Shown one piece after another: positions 50,128 through 58,216 of a DNA stretch of 64,000 nt. The notes under the pieces were generated by a model. The model searched no databases. It saw only the letters and a program-made list of their open reading frames with translations, and had not been told where the DNA came from. How positions within the stretch are numbered: the stretch's first letter is position 1; every line of letters begins with the position of its first letter. Origin of the DNA: an uncultured Pelagibacteraceae bacterium (GTDB lineage: Bacteria; Pseudomonadota; Alphaproteobacteria; Pelagibacterales; Pelagibacteraceae); assembly GCA_902566785.1 (NCBI GenBank), contig CACFKI010000001.1:1-64000 (forward strand), given 5' to 3'. The position numbers were made by a program, and so were the translations under genes.

Positions 50128-51563
50128 GCTACAATTTTACTTTCTTTAGCTTTAGATTTTAAATATTGATCAATAGATATTGCTACGTCCCTTCCATCTT
50201 TAATTGCCCATACGACTAATGATGCACCTCTGACTATATCTCCCGCAGCGAAGACACCAGACAAATTTGTTTCCATTGAATTAAAATCTATTTTCACTGT
50301 TCCCCATTTGGTAACTTGTAAATCTTTTTCATTAAATAAATAAGGAAGATCCTCTGGATCAAAACCAAGAGCTTTAATTACCATATCAGTTCTTAGTTTA
50401 AATTCTGAATTTTCATCTACTATAGGTTTTCTTCTTCCAGAATCATCTGGATCTCCAAGTTTCATTTTATTAACAACTAAATTTTCAATTTTATTTATAC
50501 CTTCAAATTTTTTTGGTCCTGATAGCCAAATAAATTCTACACCTTCTTCTTCGGCATTTGACACTTCTCTTGCAGAACCTGGCATATTTTCTTTATCTCT
50601 TCTATATAGGCATTTTACAGACTTTGCATTTTGTCTTATAGAAGTTCTCACACAATCCATTGCAGTATCTCCTCCTCCAATTACGATTACATCCTTACCC
50701 TCAGCATTTAAAGCTCCATTATCAAATTGCTCTACTTTGTCTCCTAAACCTTTTTTATTTGAAGCAGTTAAAAAATCCATTGCAGGAAAAATATTATTTA
50801 GGTCACTTCCTGGAATTTCTATTTCTCTAGGTTTATACACTCCCGTAGCAATCAAAATTGCATCATGTTTTGCTCTTAATTCTTTTAGAGTTGCATCTTT
50901 ACCAACCTCAAAATTTTGAATAAATTTAATTCCACTGTCCTTTAATAAATTTGTTCTTCTCTCAACAACAAATTTTTCTAATTTGAAGTTAGGTATTCCA
51001 TAAATTAAAAGTCCTCCAGGGCGATCATATCTATCGTAAATTGTAATTTTATATCCATCTTTTCTTAATTGTTCTGCACAAGCAAGTCCTGCTGGACCCG
51101 CACCGATTATTCCAATAGATTGACTCTTTTCTTGTTTAATTTTGATTGGTTTAACCCAATTCTTCTCCCATGCATTTTCTGTTATAAATTTTTCTATTGA
51201 TCCTATAGTAACTGTACCGTGTCCTGACTGTTCAATAACACAATTTCCCTCACATAACCTATCCTGAGGGCAAATTCTTCCACAGACTTCAGGCATATTA
51301 TTAGTGCTTTGAGATAGTTCGTAAGCCTCTTGAAGTCTTCCCTCTGCAGTTAATTTTAACCAATCAGGTATATTATTACTTAAAGGACAATGAACTTGGC
51401 AAAAGGGCACTCCACACTGAGAACATCTACTGGATTGTTCTTTTGCTCTATCTTGAATAAATTCATTATATATTTCATTAAAATCATCTTTTCTATCCAA
51501 AACTTCCCTTTTAGGTGGGTTTTGTTGACCTAATTTTGTAAATTTTAACATTTTTTCAGGCAT
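50124..51563 (-). CDS. gltD: Glutamate synthase (NADPH) small subunit
   Basis: Electron-input subunit of GOGAT. I prefer the ATG at 51563 (MPEKMLKFTKLGQQ, 479 residues); the tracked start is TTG at 51584. MLKF at 51551 is also possible. N-terminal cysteine clusters (CSQCGVPFCQVHC and CGRICPQDRLCEGNC) bind 4Fe-4S centres. The FAD loop GIIGAGPAGLACAEQL and the NADPH loop VIVIGGGDTAMDC follow. The gltD-uppP divergent gap holds two dyads that could be operators. Confidence 0.95.
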   Translation of the reverse strand: MPEKMLKFTKLGQQNPPKREVLDRKDDFNEIYNEFIQDRAKEQSSRCSQCGVPFCQVHCPLSNNIPDWLKLTAEGRLQEAYELSQSTNNMPEVCGRICPQDRLCEGNCVIEQSGHGTVTIGSIEKFITENAWEKNWVKPIKIKQEKSQSIGIIGAGPAGLACAEQLRKDGYKITIYDRYDRPGGLLIYGIPNFKLEKFVVERRTNLLKDSGIKFIQNFEVGKDATLKELRAKHDAILIATGVYKPREIEIPGSDLNNIFPAMDFLTASNKKGLGDKVEQFDNGALNAEGKDVIVIGGGDTAMDCVRTSIRQNAKSVKCLYRRDKENMPGSAREVSNAEEEGVEFIWLSGPKKFEGINKIENLVVNKMKLGDPDDSGRRKPIVDENSEFKLRTDMVIKALGFDPEDLPYLFNEKDLQVTKWGTVKIDFNSMETNLSGVFAAGDIVRGASLVVWAIKDGRDVAISIDQYLKSKAKESKIVA

Positions 51564-51601
51564 TTCGGCTGCAACATATATCAAATTTAGATCAGATAAA
51601 C

Positions 51602-51613
51602 ACCTATTTAGGT
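51602..51613. promoter_or_regulatory. Palindrome ACCTATTTAGGT upstream of gltD
   Basis: Five-base inverted arms ACCTA/TAGGT with a two-base centre, 39-50 bases upstream of the preferred gltD ATG. A further ACCTAA occurs about 40 bases away (51652-51657). It could be a repressor site or a leader hairpin for gltDB. Short length makes it tentative. Confidence 0.3.
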
Positions 51614-51672
51614 AATAAAAACTGTCCTTTATTTGTTAAAATACCTAATTTATATGCGCTTTTTAACTATTT

Positions 51673-51689
51673 TGCATGGCTGTTATGCA
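51673..51689. promoter_or_regulatory. 17-base dyad TGCATGGCTGTTATGCA between gltD and uppP
   Basis: TGCAT and ATGCA are inverted arms with a seven-base centre, giving TGCA ends 17 bases apart. This is the length and outer sequence of NtrC-type sites (TGCACC-N5-GGTGCA), and it lies in the control region of glutamate synthase. The inner bases do not match the consensus well, so assignment to an Ntr-family regulator is only a suggestion. Confidence 0.35.
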
Positions 51690-51739
51690 TTCATGTAATT
51701 GCTTTATTTTGCAAATAAATTGTTTAGGAAGAGTAATTA

Positions 51740-52507
51740 ATGATTTCTGATTATTTACAAGCAATTTTTTTAGCTTTTGTGCAAGGGGTTTCTGAATTTA
51801 TTCCTGTGAGTTCCTCTGCTCATTTAGTCATCTTTTCTGAGTTTTTAAATTTTAATGGTCAATCTTTGATTTTCGATGTTGGTCTACACCTTGGATCATT
51901 AATAGCAATAATATTCTTTTTTAGAAATGATCTGCTTAAAATTAAAAGTAATAAGAAACTTTTAAAACTAATAATAATAGGATCTTTGCCTTTAATAATA
52001 TTTGGTTATTATTTTATTAGTTTTGGAATAATTAATATTTTAAGAAATATTGAAGTAATAGGTTGGTCTACTTTAGTTTTTGGTTTACTTTTATATTATG
52101 CTGATAGTTTTAAGGTTGCAAAAAATTTAGATAAAGACCTCAATACAAAGAATATTCTTATAATCGGAATGATGCAGGTTTTATCTTTAATGCCAGGGGT
52201 GAGTAGATCTGGAATTATTATTACTGTAGGAAGATTGTTAAATTTTAATAGGGAAGACTCTGTCAAAATTTCTTTTTTTTTATCAATACCTGCTCTTTTA
52301 GGTGCAAGTATAATATCAATCAAAGATGTTACTAATGAAAGTTTTGAATTTAATATGTTATTATTAATTTCAATATTAGTTTCGTTTATATTTTCATATT
52401 TAACTATTAAATATTTATTAATTTACGTCCAAAAATTTTCTATGAAGATATTTGTAGTTTATAGAATAATATTATCTTTTTTTATTTTTTTTATTATTTA
52501 TACTTAA
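51740..52507 (+). CDS. uppP: Undecaprenyl-diphosphatase
   Basis: A 255-residue polytopic membrane enzyme (BacA family) that recycles undecaprenyl pyrophosphate to the monophosphate carrier for cell-wall and glycan synthesis. FVQGVSEFIPVSSSAHL holds the glutamate-rich motif and LMPGVSRSG the PGxSRS motif. About eight transmembrane helices. A good Shine-Dalgarno-like AGGAAGAG lies seven bases before the ATG. Its stop interlocks with the EamA gene at TTAA. Confidence 0.96.
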   Translation: MISDYLQAIFLAFVQGVSEFIPVSSSAHLVIFSEFLNFNGQSLIFDVGLHLGSLIAIIFFFRNDLLKIKSNKKLLKLIIIGSLPLIIFGYYFISFGIINILRNIEVIGWSTLVFGLLLYYADSFKVAKNLDKDLNTKNILIIGMMQVLSLMPGVSRSGIIITVGRLLNFNREDSVKISFFLSIPALLGASIISIKDVTNESFEFNMLLLISILVSFIFSYLTIKYLLIYVQKFSMKIFVVYRIILSFFIFFIIYT

Positions 52508-53391
52508 TTTTTTTTAAATCCTGGAGCCAACTGAGAAAATAATACTCCAACTAATATTAATGAACATCCTATAATATTGTTTATATTTAAATATTGACTT
52601 AATAAAATCCAAGCCGCAAGCGTAGCGATTACACCTTCTAATGAAAAAATTATAGCTGCTGGTGCAGGAGTTATATTTTTTTGTGCATATATTTGTAAAA
52701 CAAAAGCTATTCCTCCAGAAAGAACTCCAGCATATAATATTTGTATTTTTTGCGCAAAAATATTTGAGAAAATAAATTCTTCAAAAATTAAAGCTAGTAT
52801 AATTGAAAAAAAAGATACTATAAACGTTTGTATTATTCCAACAAAAATTGGAATGTCAAATTTTTGGACTATTTTGCCGATAAAAATAATATGTAAACTC
52901 CAAAACAAAGCTCCGATAATTACTAGTAAATCTCCAAGTCTTACAGTTGAGTCATAAAAATCAGTTAAGAAATATCCTCCTACTACGCAGATAACTACTG
53001 AAGGCCAAATGCTCCAATGAATTGGAAACTTATATAAAAAAAAAATTATTATAGGTACCATTGGCACATAAAAAATTGTAAAAAATGCAGCATTTGCAAC
53101 ATCTGTGTAAAGAAGTGCGATTTGTTGAAATACAGTTCCACCAAAAAGAAAAAGTCCAACTAAAAAGGTATTTACTACAAAATATTTTTTATCTTTATTA
53201 ATTTCTTGGATAATTTTCTTACTCTCAAAAATTAAAAAAAAAGGGACCAGAGCTAATAAACCAGCAAAAAATCTGATACCATTAAAAACATATGGCCCAA
53301 TTAATTCCATTCCTGTATCTTGAGCTATAAAAGTAGTCCCCCAAATGAAAGTGCAAATAAGTGCACTTAATAATGATATAGATTTTGACAT
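52504..53391 (-). CDS. EamA/DMT-family transporter
   Basis: A 295-residue protein of ten predicted transmembrane helices made of two EamA repeats, beginning LLSALICTFIWGTTFIAQ and with the second repeat near GDLLVIIGALFWSLHIIFIG. The family exports amino acids, nucleosides and other metabolites; the substrate cannot be assigned. It lies three bases after aceF, so it is probably co-transcribed with the PDH genes. Confidence 0.92.
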   Translation of the reverse strand: MSKSISLLSALICTFIWGTTFIAQDTGMELIGPYVFNGIRFFAGLLALVPFFLIFESKKIIQEINKDKKYFVVNTFLVGLFLFGGTVFQQIALLYTDVANAAFFTIFYVPMVPIIIFFLYKFPIHWSIWPSVVICVVGGYFLTDFYDSTVRLGDLLVIIGALFWSLHIIFIGKIVQKFDIPIFVGIIQTFIVSFFSIILALIFEEFIFSNIFAQKIQILYAGVLSGGIAFVLQIYAQKNITPAPAAIIFSLEGVIATLAAWILLSQYLNINNIIGCSLILVGVLFSQLAPGFKKN

Positions 53392-53394
53392 AAA

Positions 53395-54327
53395 TTAAAA
53401 AGCAAGGTTATAAGCAAAATTACTACCTAAAATTTCTTTCAAAGCATTACAAAATTTTGCAGCCTCAGCTCCATCTATAATTCTGTGATCATAAGATAAA
53501 GAAATTGGAAGAACAGTTCTAGGGTGAAAACTGTTTTTAAAATATAGTTGTTTTTTATAAGATCGCCCTATTCCTAAAATTGCAACCTCTGGAAAATTTA
53601 TTATTGGTGTAAAGTATGTACCTCCAATTCCTCCAAGACTAGTTATAGTAATTGATCCACCAAAAAATTCTTTTTTATTAATTTTTAATTTTCTACTTAA
53701 ATCACTAATTTCTTTTAGTTCATTTGCGATTTCTTTTATTTTCTTTTGATCAACATTTCTTATCTTTGGAACCATTAAACCGTGTGGAGTATCAACAGCA
53801 ATACCTATATGAAAATATTTTTTAATTGTAATTTTCCCGTTATCAATATCATCAATTGATGAGTTGAATGATGGAAAATTTTTTAAATTGTTAGTCAAAG
53901 CTTTTGCAATAAAAGCTAAAGGTGTTATTTTAATTTTTTCTCCAGTGACTGAATCAAATAAACTATTTCTGAATTCCTCTAGTTCAGTAATGTCAATTTC
54001 ATCATGGTGTGTTACATGAGGAATAGTATTCCATGAATTTGTTAAATGCGGAGCTGCAATTCTTTTTACTCTTGGAATATCTTTGATTTCAACTTTACCA
54101 AAATCAGAATGCTCATATTCTGGTTTTATATTTTTTTTTTCGCTTTTTACATTTGGTATATTTAATTCACTGGTATTTTTGATTTTAGAATTTATATAAT
54201 TTTTTATATCCTGTTCTGTTACTCTTCCACCTCTTTCAGAGCCAACGATTTGATTTATGTTGGCACCAAGTTCTCTTGCAAACTTCCTTACTTTTGGGCT
54301 TGCAGAGATTTTTTTTGTGTCTGACAT
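53395..54327 (-). CDS. aceF: Dihydrolipoamide acetyltransferase (PDH E2) without a lipoyl domain
   Basis: A 310-residue E2. It begins straight with the peripheral subunit-binding domain (about 7-45, ASPKVRKFARELGANINQIVGS), followed by a low-complexity linker (46-80) and the catalytic acyltransferase domain ending with the active-site SYDHRIIDGAEAAKF. The N-terminal lipoyl domain(s) found in ordinary E2 chains are absent. A lipoyl domain is instead fused to the upstream E1 gene, whose stop shares one base with this start (TAATG). No E3 gene is nearby. Confidence 0.93.
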   Translation of the reverse strand: MSDTKKISASPKVRKFARELGANINQIVGSERGGRVTEQDIKNYINSKIKNTSELNIPNVKSEKKNIKPEYEHSDFGKVEIKDIPRVKRIAAPHLTNSWNTIPHVTHHDEIDITELEEFRNSLFDSVTGEKIKITPLAFIAKALTNNLKNFPSFNSSIDDIDNGKITIKKYFHIGIAVDTPHGLMVPKIRNVDQKKIKEIANELKEISDLSRKLKINKKEFFGGSITITSLGGIGGTYFTPIINFPEVAILGIGRSYKKQLYFKNSFHPRTVLPISLSYDHRIIDGAEAAKFCNALKEILGSNFAYNLAF

Positions 54328-57300
54328 TATAGTTTTGTAGGTATCGGTTTCTCTGGGTCTATGTTATATTTTTTAATTGCATCTTTCGCATATTTTGATG
54401 GTATTAACTGCTCCTTAGCTAATACACTTAAAGAATAAGTAACTATATGTTCTTTATCCACCTCAAAAAATTTTCTTAAATTTTGTCTAGTATCACTTCT
54501 TCCATATCCATCTGTACCAAGAGAATAAAAGCTTTTTTCAAGGTATGGTCTAATTTGATCAGAATATAACCTCATATAATCAGATGATGCCAAAATAGGT
54601 CCGTCTTCATTAGAGAGACATTCCTCAAGATAGCTTTTTTTATTTTCCTTATCTGGATTTAGCAAATTAAATCTTTCGACTTCTATAGCATCTTTTCTTA
54701 ATTCGTTATAACTTGTAACACTCCATACATTACTATCAATTTTATAATCTCTCTCCAAAATTTCAGCTGCAGCAATAACTTCTCTTAAAATTGCACCTGA
54801 TCCTAATAATTGAATCTTTGTTTTTTTATTTTTGTTAAAACTTTTAAATTTATACATCCCCTTTAAAATTCCTTTTTCAACATCTTTATCTTTTGGCATT
54901 TCTGGGTGGGGGTAATTTTCATTCATAGTTGTTATGTAATAAAAAATATTTTCCTGTTTTTCATACATTCTTTTCAATCCCTCTCTAAAAATTGTTGCCA
55001 ATTCATAACCAAATGTAGGATCGTATGAAATACAATTAGGAACTACAGATGACAGAACATGACTATGTCCATCTCCATGTTGTAATCCTTCTCCTGCTAA
55101 AGTTGTTCTTCCTGCAGTAGCTCCAATTAAAAAACCTCTTGTTTGATTATCACCAGCTGCCCAAACAAAATCTCCTGTCCTTTGAAAACCAAACATAGAA
55201 TAAAAAATATATATAGGTATCATTGAAATATCATGATTTGTATATGCTGTACCTGCTGCTATCCATGATGACATTGCTCCAGCTTCAGTTATACCCTCCT
55301 CTAAAACTTGGCCTTTTATATCCTCTCTATACGAACTCAGTTGTTCTGAGTCGACTGGTTCATATTTTTGTCCCTCGTGAGCATAAATTCCTATTTTTTG
55401 GAAAAAACCTTCCATACCAAATGTTCTGGCTTCATCTGGTATTATTGGAACTAATCTAGGAGATACATTTTTATCTCTCATTAAATTAGTTAGCATTCTA
55501 ACTAAAACCATTGTTGTGGACATTTCTTTATCTCCTGTTGACTCTTTCATTTTGTCAAAAATATCTTTAGGTGGTGTTTTTATAGCTTTAGCAAAAGATG
55601 ATCTCTCAGGTAAATATCCACCAAGTTTAATTCTACATTCTTTTAAATATTTAATTTCTGGTGAGTTTTCGTCAGGTCTATAGTATTGGATATTTTTTAC
55701 CTGTTCATCAGTTAAAGGTACATCAAATCTGTCTCTATAATACAATAAATCTTTTTCATCTAATTTTTTCTGTTGATGGGTTGTATTCATACTTTCCCCT
55801 GACTTACCCATTCCATAACCTTTTATAGTTTTAGCTAAAATTACAGTTGGTGTTCCTTTGTTTTGCATTGCTGAGTGATAAGCTGCATAAACTTTATGCG
55901 GATCGTGGCCGCCTCTGTTTAATTTCCATATATCTCGATCGGTCATCTGCGATACTAATTCCAAAAGTTCAGGATATTTTCCAAAGAATTTATCTCTTAC
56001 ATATTTTCCTCCTTTGGCTTTAAAAGCTTGATATTCACCGTCTACTGCTTCTCCCATTCTTTTAATCAATAAACCTGATTTATCCTTTGCTAATAATTGA
56101 TCCCAGTAAGATCCCCATATTACTTTAAGTACATTCCATCCTGCTCCTCTAAAAATACCTTCAAGTTCTTGAATAATTTTTCCATTACCTCTAACTGGTC
56201 CATCTAATCTTTGAAGATTACAATTAATAACAAAAATTAAATTGTCCAATTTTTCCCTTGCAGCTAAACCTATAGCTCCTAACGACTCTGGTTCGTCAGT
56301 TTCTCCGTCACCAAGAAAACACCAAATTTTTCTTCCTTCATCTTTTAATAACCCTCTATTAATTAGATATTTATTAAATCTAGCTTGATAAATCGACATG
56401 ATAGGACCAAGTCCCATTGAAACTGTAGGGAACTGCCAAAACTTTGGCATCAGCCATGGGTGTGGATATGACGAAAGACCTCCTGGTTTAACTTCCTGTC
56501 TGAATCGATCCATTTCTCTTTCATTAACTCTCCCTTCTAAAAAAGCTCTAGCATACATACCAGGTGCACTATGACCTTGAAAATAAACTAAGTCTCCACC
56601 AAATTTATTATTTTTTGCTCTCCAAAAATGATTCATTCCAACATCATATAATGTCGCTGCAGATGCAAATGTACCAATGTGACCACCAAGTTCAGGATTT
56701 TTTTTATTTGCCCTAACAACCATAGCTGCTGCATTCCATCTAATTAAAGATCTTATTTTTCTCTCCAAATTTTGATCTCCTGGGGATTGCACTTGATCTT
56801 CTGGATCAATAGTATTTATATAAGGAGTATTTCTTGAAAGAACTAAATCTGAACCTCTCTTATATGAATAATCAATTAATTGCTTTATAATAAATTGAGC
56901 TCTTTCTTTTCCATCATTTTCTAACACTGATGATAAAGATTCTATCCATTCATTTGTCTCTAGAGGATCTATATCTCCTGCTTGATTTACTACCTTTATA
57001 ATTGGATCTTTATTAATAATTCTATCTTTAACTTCATTAACAGATTGTTCAGATTTCTCTATTATATTTTCTATATTTTTTTTTGGTAAATTAGTTTCAG
57101 CCTCTTGAATAATTTTCTCAGTATCAACTGGAATCTTTTTAATTTCTTCTTTTTGATTAGATTTTCCAGAAATTGAAATTAATGAATCACCTTTGGAAAC
57201 TTTATCTCCAATATTTACATCTATAGTTTCTACAATTCCTTCTTCGGTGGAAGGGACTTCAACGCTAGATTTATCACTTTCTAATGTAACTATAGAATCA

Positions 57301-57395
57301 TTTTTTTTTATTTGATCTCCTTTTTTGACCAAAATTTCTATAATTTCTACACTCTCAAAATCACCTATATCTGGAACAGTTATTTTGTTAATCAT
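54327..57395 (-). CDS. aceE: Pyruvate dehydrogenase E1 (homodimeric) with N-terminal lipoyl domain
   Basis: A 1022-residue fusion. Residues 1-80 are a complete lipoyl domain with the lipoylation lysine in LESDKSSVEVPS. A charged linker follows (about 80-130), then a full homodimeric E1 beginning DPLETNEWIESL. The thiamine-pyrophosphate motif is GDGETDEPESLG...NCNLQRLDG, and the conserved ELGGHIGTFASAATLYDVG and QHGDGHSHV segments are present. It decarboxylates pyruvate and reductively acetylates lipoyl groups. Ordinary AceE (about 890 residues) carries no lipoyl domain. Confidence 0.95.
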   Translation of the reverse strand: MINKITVPDIGDFESVEIIEILVKKGDQIKKNDSIVTLESDKSSVEVPSTEEGIVETIDVNIGDKVSKGDSLISISGKSNQKEEIKKIPVDTEKIIQEAETNLPKKNIENIIEKSEQSVNEVKDRIINKDPIIKVVNQAGDIDPLETNEWIESLSSVLENDGKERAQFIIKQLIDYSYKRGSDLVLSRNTPYINTIDPEDQVQSPGDQNLERKIRSLIRWNAAAMVVRANKKNPELGGHIGTFASAATLYDVGMNHFWRAKNNKFGGDLVYFQGHSAPGMYARAFLEGRVNEREMDRFRQEVKPGGLSSYPHPWLMPKFWQFPTVSMGLGPIMSIYQARFNKYLINRGLLKDEGRKIWCFLGDGETDEPESLGAIGLAAREKLDNLIFVINCNLQRLDGPVRGNGKIIQELEGIFRGAGWNVLKVIWGSYWDQLLAKDKSGLLIKRMGEAVDGEYQAFKAKGGKYVRDKFFGKYPELLELVSQMTDRDIWKLNRGGHDPHKVYAAYHSAMQNKGTPTVILAKTIKGYGMGKSGESMNTTHQQKKLDEKDLLYYRDRFDVPLTDEQVKNIQYYRPDENSPEIKYLKECRIKLGGYLPERSSFAKAIKTPPKDIFDKMKESTGDKEMSTTMVLVRMLTNLMRDKNVSPRLVPIIPDEARTFGMEGFFQKIGIYAHEGQKYEPVDSEQLSSYREDIKGQVLEEGITEAGAMSSWIAAGTAYTNHDISMIPIYIFYSMFGFQRTGDFVWAAGDNQTRGFLIGATAGRTTLAGEGLQHGDGHSHVLSSVVPNCISYDPTFGYELATIFREGLKRMYEKQENIFYYITTMNENYPHPEMPKDKDVEKGILKGMYKFKSFNKNKKTKIQLLGSGAILREVIAAAEILERDYKIDSNVWSVTSYNELRKDAIEVERFNLLNPDKENKKSYLEECLSNEDGPILASSDYMRLYSDQIRPYLEKSFYSLGTDGYGRSDTRQNLRKFFEVDKEHIVTYSLSVLAKEQLIPSKYAKDAIKKYNIDPEKPIPTKL

Positions 57396-57460
57396 TAAAA
57401 GTTAAATTTATGACATAATTATATCTTTTTTTAGTCAATCTTAAATGTGTAAAATGTTCT

Positions 57461-57580
57461 ATGTTTAAAAAGTTCTCTAAATATATAAAAAATATAACAA
57501 TAAATAATAAAATCCAAAAAATTGATGCAAAACTTTGGGTTCAAATGCATTTATTAAAAAAAAGATATAAGATAATTTAA
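57461..57580 (+). CDS. Candidate 39-residue microprotein
   Basis: An ATG-to-TAA frame reading MFKKFSKYIKNITINN and ending LLKKRYKII, basic with one Trp. It lies in the 239-base gap between aceE and tRNA-Arg. No clear ribosome-binding site and no family match known to me. In such A+T-rich DNA a frame of this size can occur by chance. Confidence 0.3.
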   Translation: MFKKFSKYIKNITINNKIQKIDAKLWVQMHLLKKRYKII

Positions 57581-57594
57581 AAATTAGCAGATTA

Positions 57595-57625
57595 TTGTTT
57601 AAAATTATATTTATTTATCTATATT
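57595..57625 (+). promoter_or_regulatory. Candidate promoter for tRNA-Arg
   Basis: TTGTTT (57595-57600) and TATATT (57620-57625) resemble -35 and -10 boxes with a long 19-base spacer; the tRNA begins nine bases after the -10. The spacing is suboptimal. Confidence 0.3.
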
Positions 57626-57634
57626 AATTATATA

Positions 57635-57711
57635 GGGCTGCTAGCTCAATTGGATAGAGCGCAGAGCTACGGACTCTGAGGTTGAGGGTTCAAGTCCTTC
57701 GCGGCCCACCA
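57635..57711 (+). tRNA. tRNA-Arg (ACG)
   Basis: A 77-base cloverleaf: acceptor GGGCTGC:GCGGCCC, D arm GCTC/GAGC, anticodon stem CAGAG/CTCTG with loop CTACGGA (anticodon ACG, expected to be edited to ICG by TadA), T arm GAGGG-TTCAAGT-CCTTC, discriminator A, encoded CCA. It reads all three CGY/CGA-type codons through inosine. Confidence 0.95.
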
Positions 57712-57722
57712 GAAAGTAAAAA

Positions 57723-57806
57723 ATGAAAGTATCTTTAGAAAAATCTGTAATATATTTTTTTATTCTAATTATATTCTTATTAATATTCTTAACTATATTT
57801 CTTTAA
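57723..57806 (+). CDS. Candidate 27-residue membrane microprotein
   Basis: MKVSLEKSVIYFFILIIFL followed by a further hydrophobic run to TAA: a short charged N terminus and one transmembrane helix. It begins 11 bases after tRNA-Arg and ends one base before the thioesterase ATG, a spacing that suggests a real coupled gene. Chance is still possible because T-rich DNA readily encodes hydrophobic residues. Confidence 0.4.
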   Translation: MKVSLEKSVIYFFILIIFLLIFLTIFL

Positions 57807-57807
57807 A

Positions 57808-58209
57808 ATGAGTAAATTTGAACAAATAAGTATCCATCCAGGATTTATGAAACATAATGGTGGTTTATTTTTTAAGGTAATTTCTAAAACCGAAAGTCAA
57901 TTTAAAACTACAGTCAACGAAAATCATTTAAATCGAGCTGGTATAACACATGGTGGATATATAGCGTCTATAATTGATGCAGGTATAGGAACAGGTGTTC
58001 ATAGAACCACTAGTAAAAATATATTTGTTACAATTTCTTTAGATATAAAATTTATTGGATCTTCAAAAATAGGTGACGAGATAATTGGAAAAGTTAAAAT
58101 TGAAAAAATTACTAACTCTTTAGTATTTGCAAGCTGTAAGCTTGAATGTGAGGATAAAATAATTGCTTCAGCTTCAGGTGTATGGAAAAAAACAGCAAAA
58201 CAATTTTAA
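57808..58209 (+). CDS. PaaI-family hotdog thioesterase
   Basis: A 133-residue hotdog-fold protein with the family segment ITHGGYIASIIDAGIGTGVH, including the Asp that activates water, and a long beta strand FVTISLDIKFIGSSKIGDE. PaaI-type enzymes hydrolyse acyl-CoA thioesters such as phenylacetyl-CoA derivatives. The substrate is unknown. It converges with the TRAP permease gene, seven bases away. Confidence 0.9.
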   Translation: MSKFEQISIHPGFMKHNGGLFFKVISKTESQFKTTVNENHLNRAGITHGGYIASIIDAGIGTGVHRTTSKNIFVTISLDIKFIGSSKIGDEIIGKVKIEKITNSLVFASCKLECEDKIIASASGVWKKTAKQF

Positions 58210-58216
58210 AGGGTTA

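Noticed and set aside
51564-51584. TTG start of gltD in the ORF track
   Set aside because: An ATG seven codons downstream gives a better N terminus before the conserved LKFTKLGQQNPPKR.
57396-57634. Riboswitch or structured RNA in the aceE-tRNA-Arg gap
   Set aside because: The gap is almost entirely A/T with no stable paired arms that I could find; only a weak promoter and a tiny ORF are supported.
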